The notes below the pieces were generated by a model. It had not been told where the DNA came from. It saw only the letters and a list, made by a program, of their open reading frames with translations, and searched no databases. Made by a program: the position numbers and the translations under genes. This document shows, piece after piece, positions 38,023 through 38,522 of a stretch of 38,522 bases of DNA. The stretch lies in the IMG/VR virus record IMGVR_UViG_3300046511_000282, positions 1 to 38,522 of that record. One strand, written 5' to 3'. Origin of the DNA: a virus. Every line of letters begins with the position of its first letter. Position 1 is the stretch's first letter.

Positions 38023-38522
38023 GTGACGCGGCGCGGATTATCCCGTTTGTTTCCTGTGACGAGTGGCGCAACGAGGGCTTGCGGCTCGGTGAACGTGAGC
38101 GGTCGGCACGATCTCTGATGTGGGACATCGGCGACTGGTGGAACCGCGGAGCGGCTTATGGCGAGCGAGCGCAGATTGTTACTGCGGGCGATTGGACTGG
38201 GCCGGCGCACGGGACGTGTCGCTATGCTGGTTCAGTGGCTGAACGGTGGCCGGTGTTATGTCGACATAACACTTTGAGTTTTGAGCATCATCGCGCTGTG
38301 GCGCCGTTGCGGGACGAGCAGGCAGTCCCGCTGCTGGAGGTAGCCGATAACCAGGATCTGTCGGTGGCCGATCTGCGGGCCTTAATCAAGCGAGACAAGC
38401 GGGCTGCCAAAGAAACCGAGTTAGGCGCCAGGCAGCGTGCATTACCGAACCGACGGTATGGCGTGCTGTACGCTGACCCGCCGTGGCGCTTCGAGCCGTG
38501 GTCGCGCGAAACCGGCATGGAT
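38019..38522 (+). CDS. MT-A70 family N6-adenine DNA methyltransferase (partial, runs off the edge)
   Basis: The ATG overlaps the preceding TGA and the frame stays open for 168 codons to the right edge. Residues 40-130 form an uncharacterised N-terminal region (DWWNRGAAYGERAQIVTAGD, LSFEHHRAVAPLRDEQAVPL, SVADLRALIKRDKRAAKE). At residues 147-160 is YGVLYADPPWRFEP with the DPPW catalytic motif of MT-A70 enzymes. These transfer a methyl group to adenine N6; phage members may protect the phage DNA from restriction. The C-terminal part lies outside the window. Confidence 0.85.
   Translation, partial: MSDAARIIPFVSCDEWRNEGLRLGERERSARSLMWDIGDWWNRGAAYGERAQIVTAGDWTGPAHGTCRYAGSVAERWPVLCRHNTLSFEHHRAVAPLRDEQAVPLLEVADNQDLSVADLRALIKRDKRAAKETELGARQRALPNRRYGVLYADPPWRFEPWSRETGMD

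Noticed and set aside
1-38522. CRISPR array, insertion sequence ends or integrase
   Set aside because: No regularly spaced identical repeats, no transposase motifs and no tyrosine or serine recombinase were seen; an integrase may lie outside the window.

Overview
The window is most of the genome of a temperate, short-tailed (podovirus-type), P22-like tailed phage or prophage. The base composition is high in GC, genes are tightly packed with ATGA/GTGA stop-start overlaps, and one phage protein carries a PEP-CTERM tail. Together these suggest an alphaproteobacterial host, perhaps Rhodospirillales/Acetobacteraceae. That host assignment is inference; nothing in the window proves it. No integrase, attachment site, tRNA or CRISPR array was seen.

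Layout. (1) Positions 1-2442: the tail of an unidentified gene, a NusG/RfaH-like protein and the two terminase subunits. (2) 2469-6612: accessory genes (Ig-like protein, small membrane proteins, an endonuclease VII gene on the opposite strand, a proline-rich repeat protein, a lipoprotein, a PEP-CTERM protein and a small HTH protein). (3) 6612-14290: head module (P22-type portal, ADP-ribosyltransferase-like protein, scaffold, repeat-bearing surface protein, P22-type coat protein). (4) 14319-14935: an HNH homing endonuclease behind a hairpin that covers its own ribosome binding site. (5) 14948-24460: head completion (gp4-like, gp10-like), a tail spike with an S74 chaperone domain and several fibre proteins. 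The start of the gp10-like gene has been replaced beside a homing endonuclease remnant. (6) 24542-30338: a sulfotransferase-GNAT fusion and three ejection-type proteins, the last with a lytic transglycosylase domain. (7) 30325-36102, mostly leftward: the early operon (many small genes, a RecT-like annealing protein, a GIY-YIG-like endonuclease with ten 17-residue repeats) and the CI-type repressor. (8) 36221-38522, rightward: a Cro-like protein, a VRR-NUC nuclease, a zinc-finger protein, a PD-(D/E)XK-like nuclease and an MT-A70 methyltransferase that runs off the edge.

How it works together. Three copies of a GGGG-N7-CCCC palindrome flank the repressor gene, two at its downstream end and one at its upstream end, giving a lambda-like switch with left and right operators. 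A strong leftward promoter has its spacer filled exactly by one operator. The NusG paralogue next to terminase is a good candidate for a late antiterminator. At least four homing-type endonuclease loci (endonuclease VII type, HNH, an HNH remnant and GIY-YIG type) sit beside conserved genes.

Most unusual points: the recoded replacement of the first ~24 codons of the gp10-like gene beside an HNH remnant; hairpins that hide the ribosome binding sites of two endonuclease genes; the phage-borne PEP-CTERM protein; and a sulfotransferase-GNAT fusion whose conserved N-terminus extends upstream of any normal start codon.
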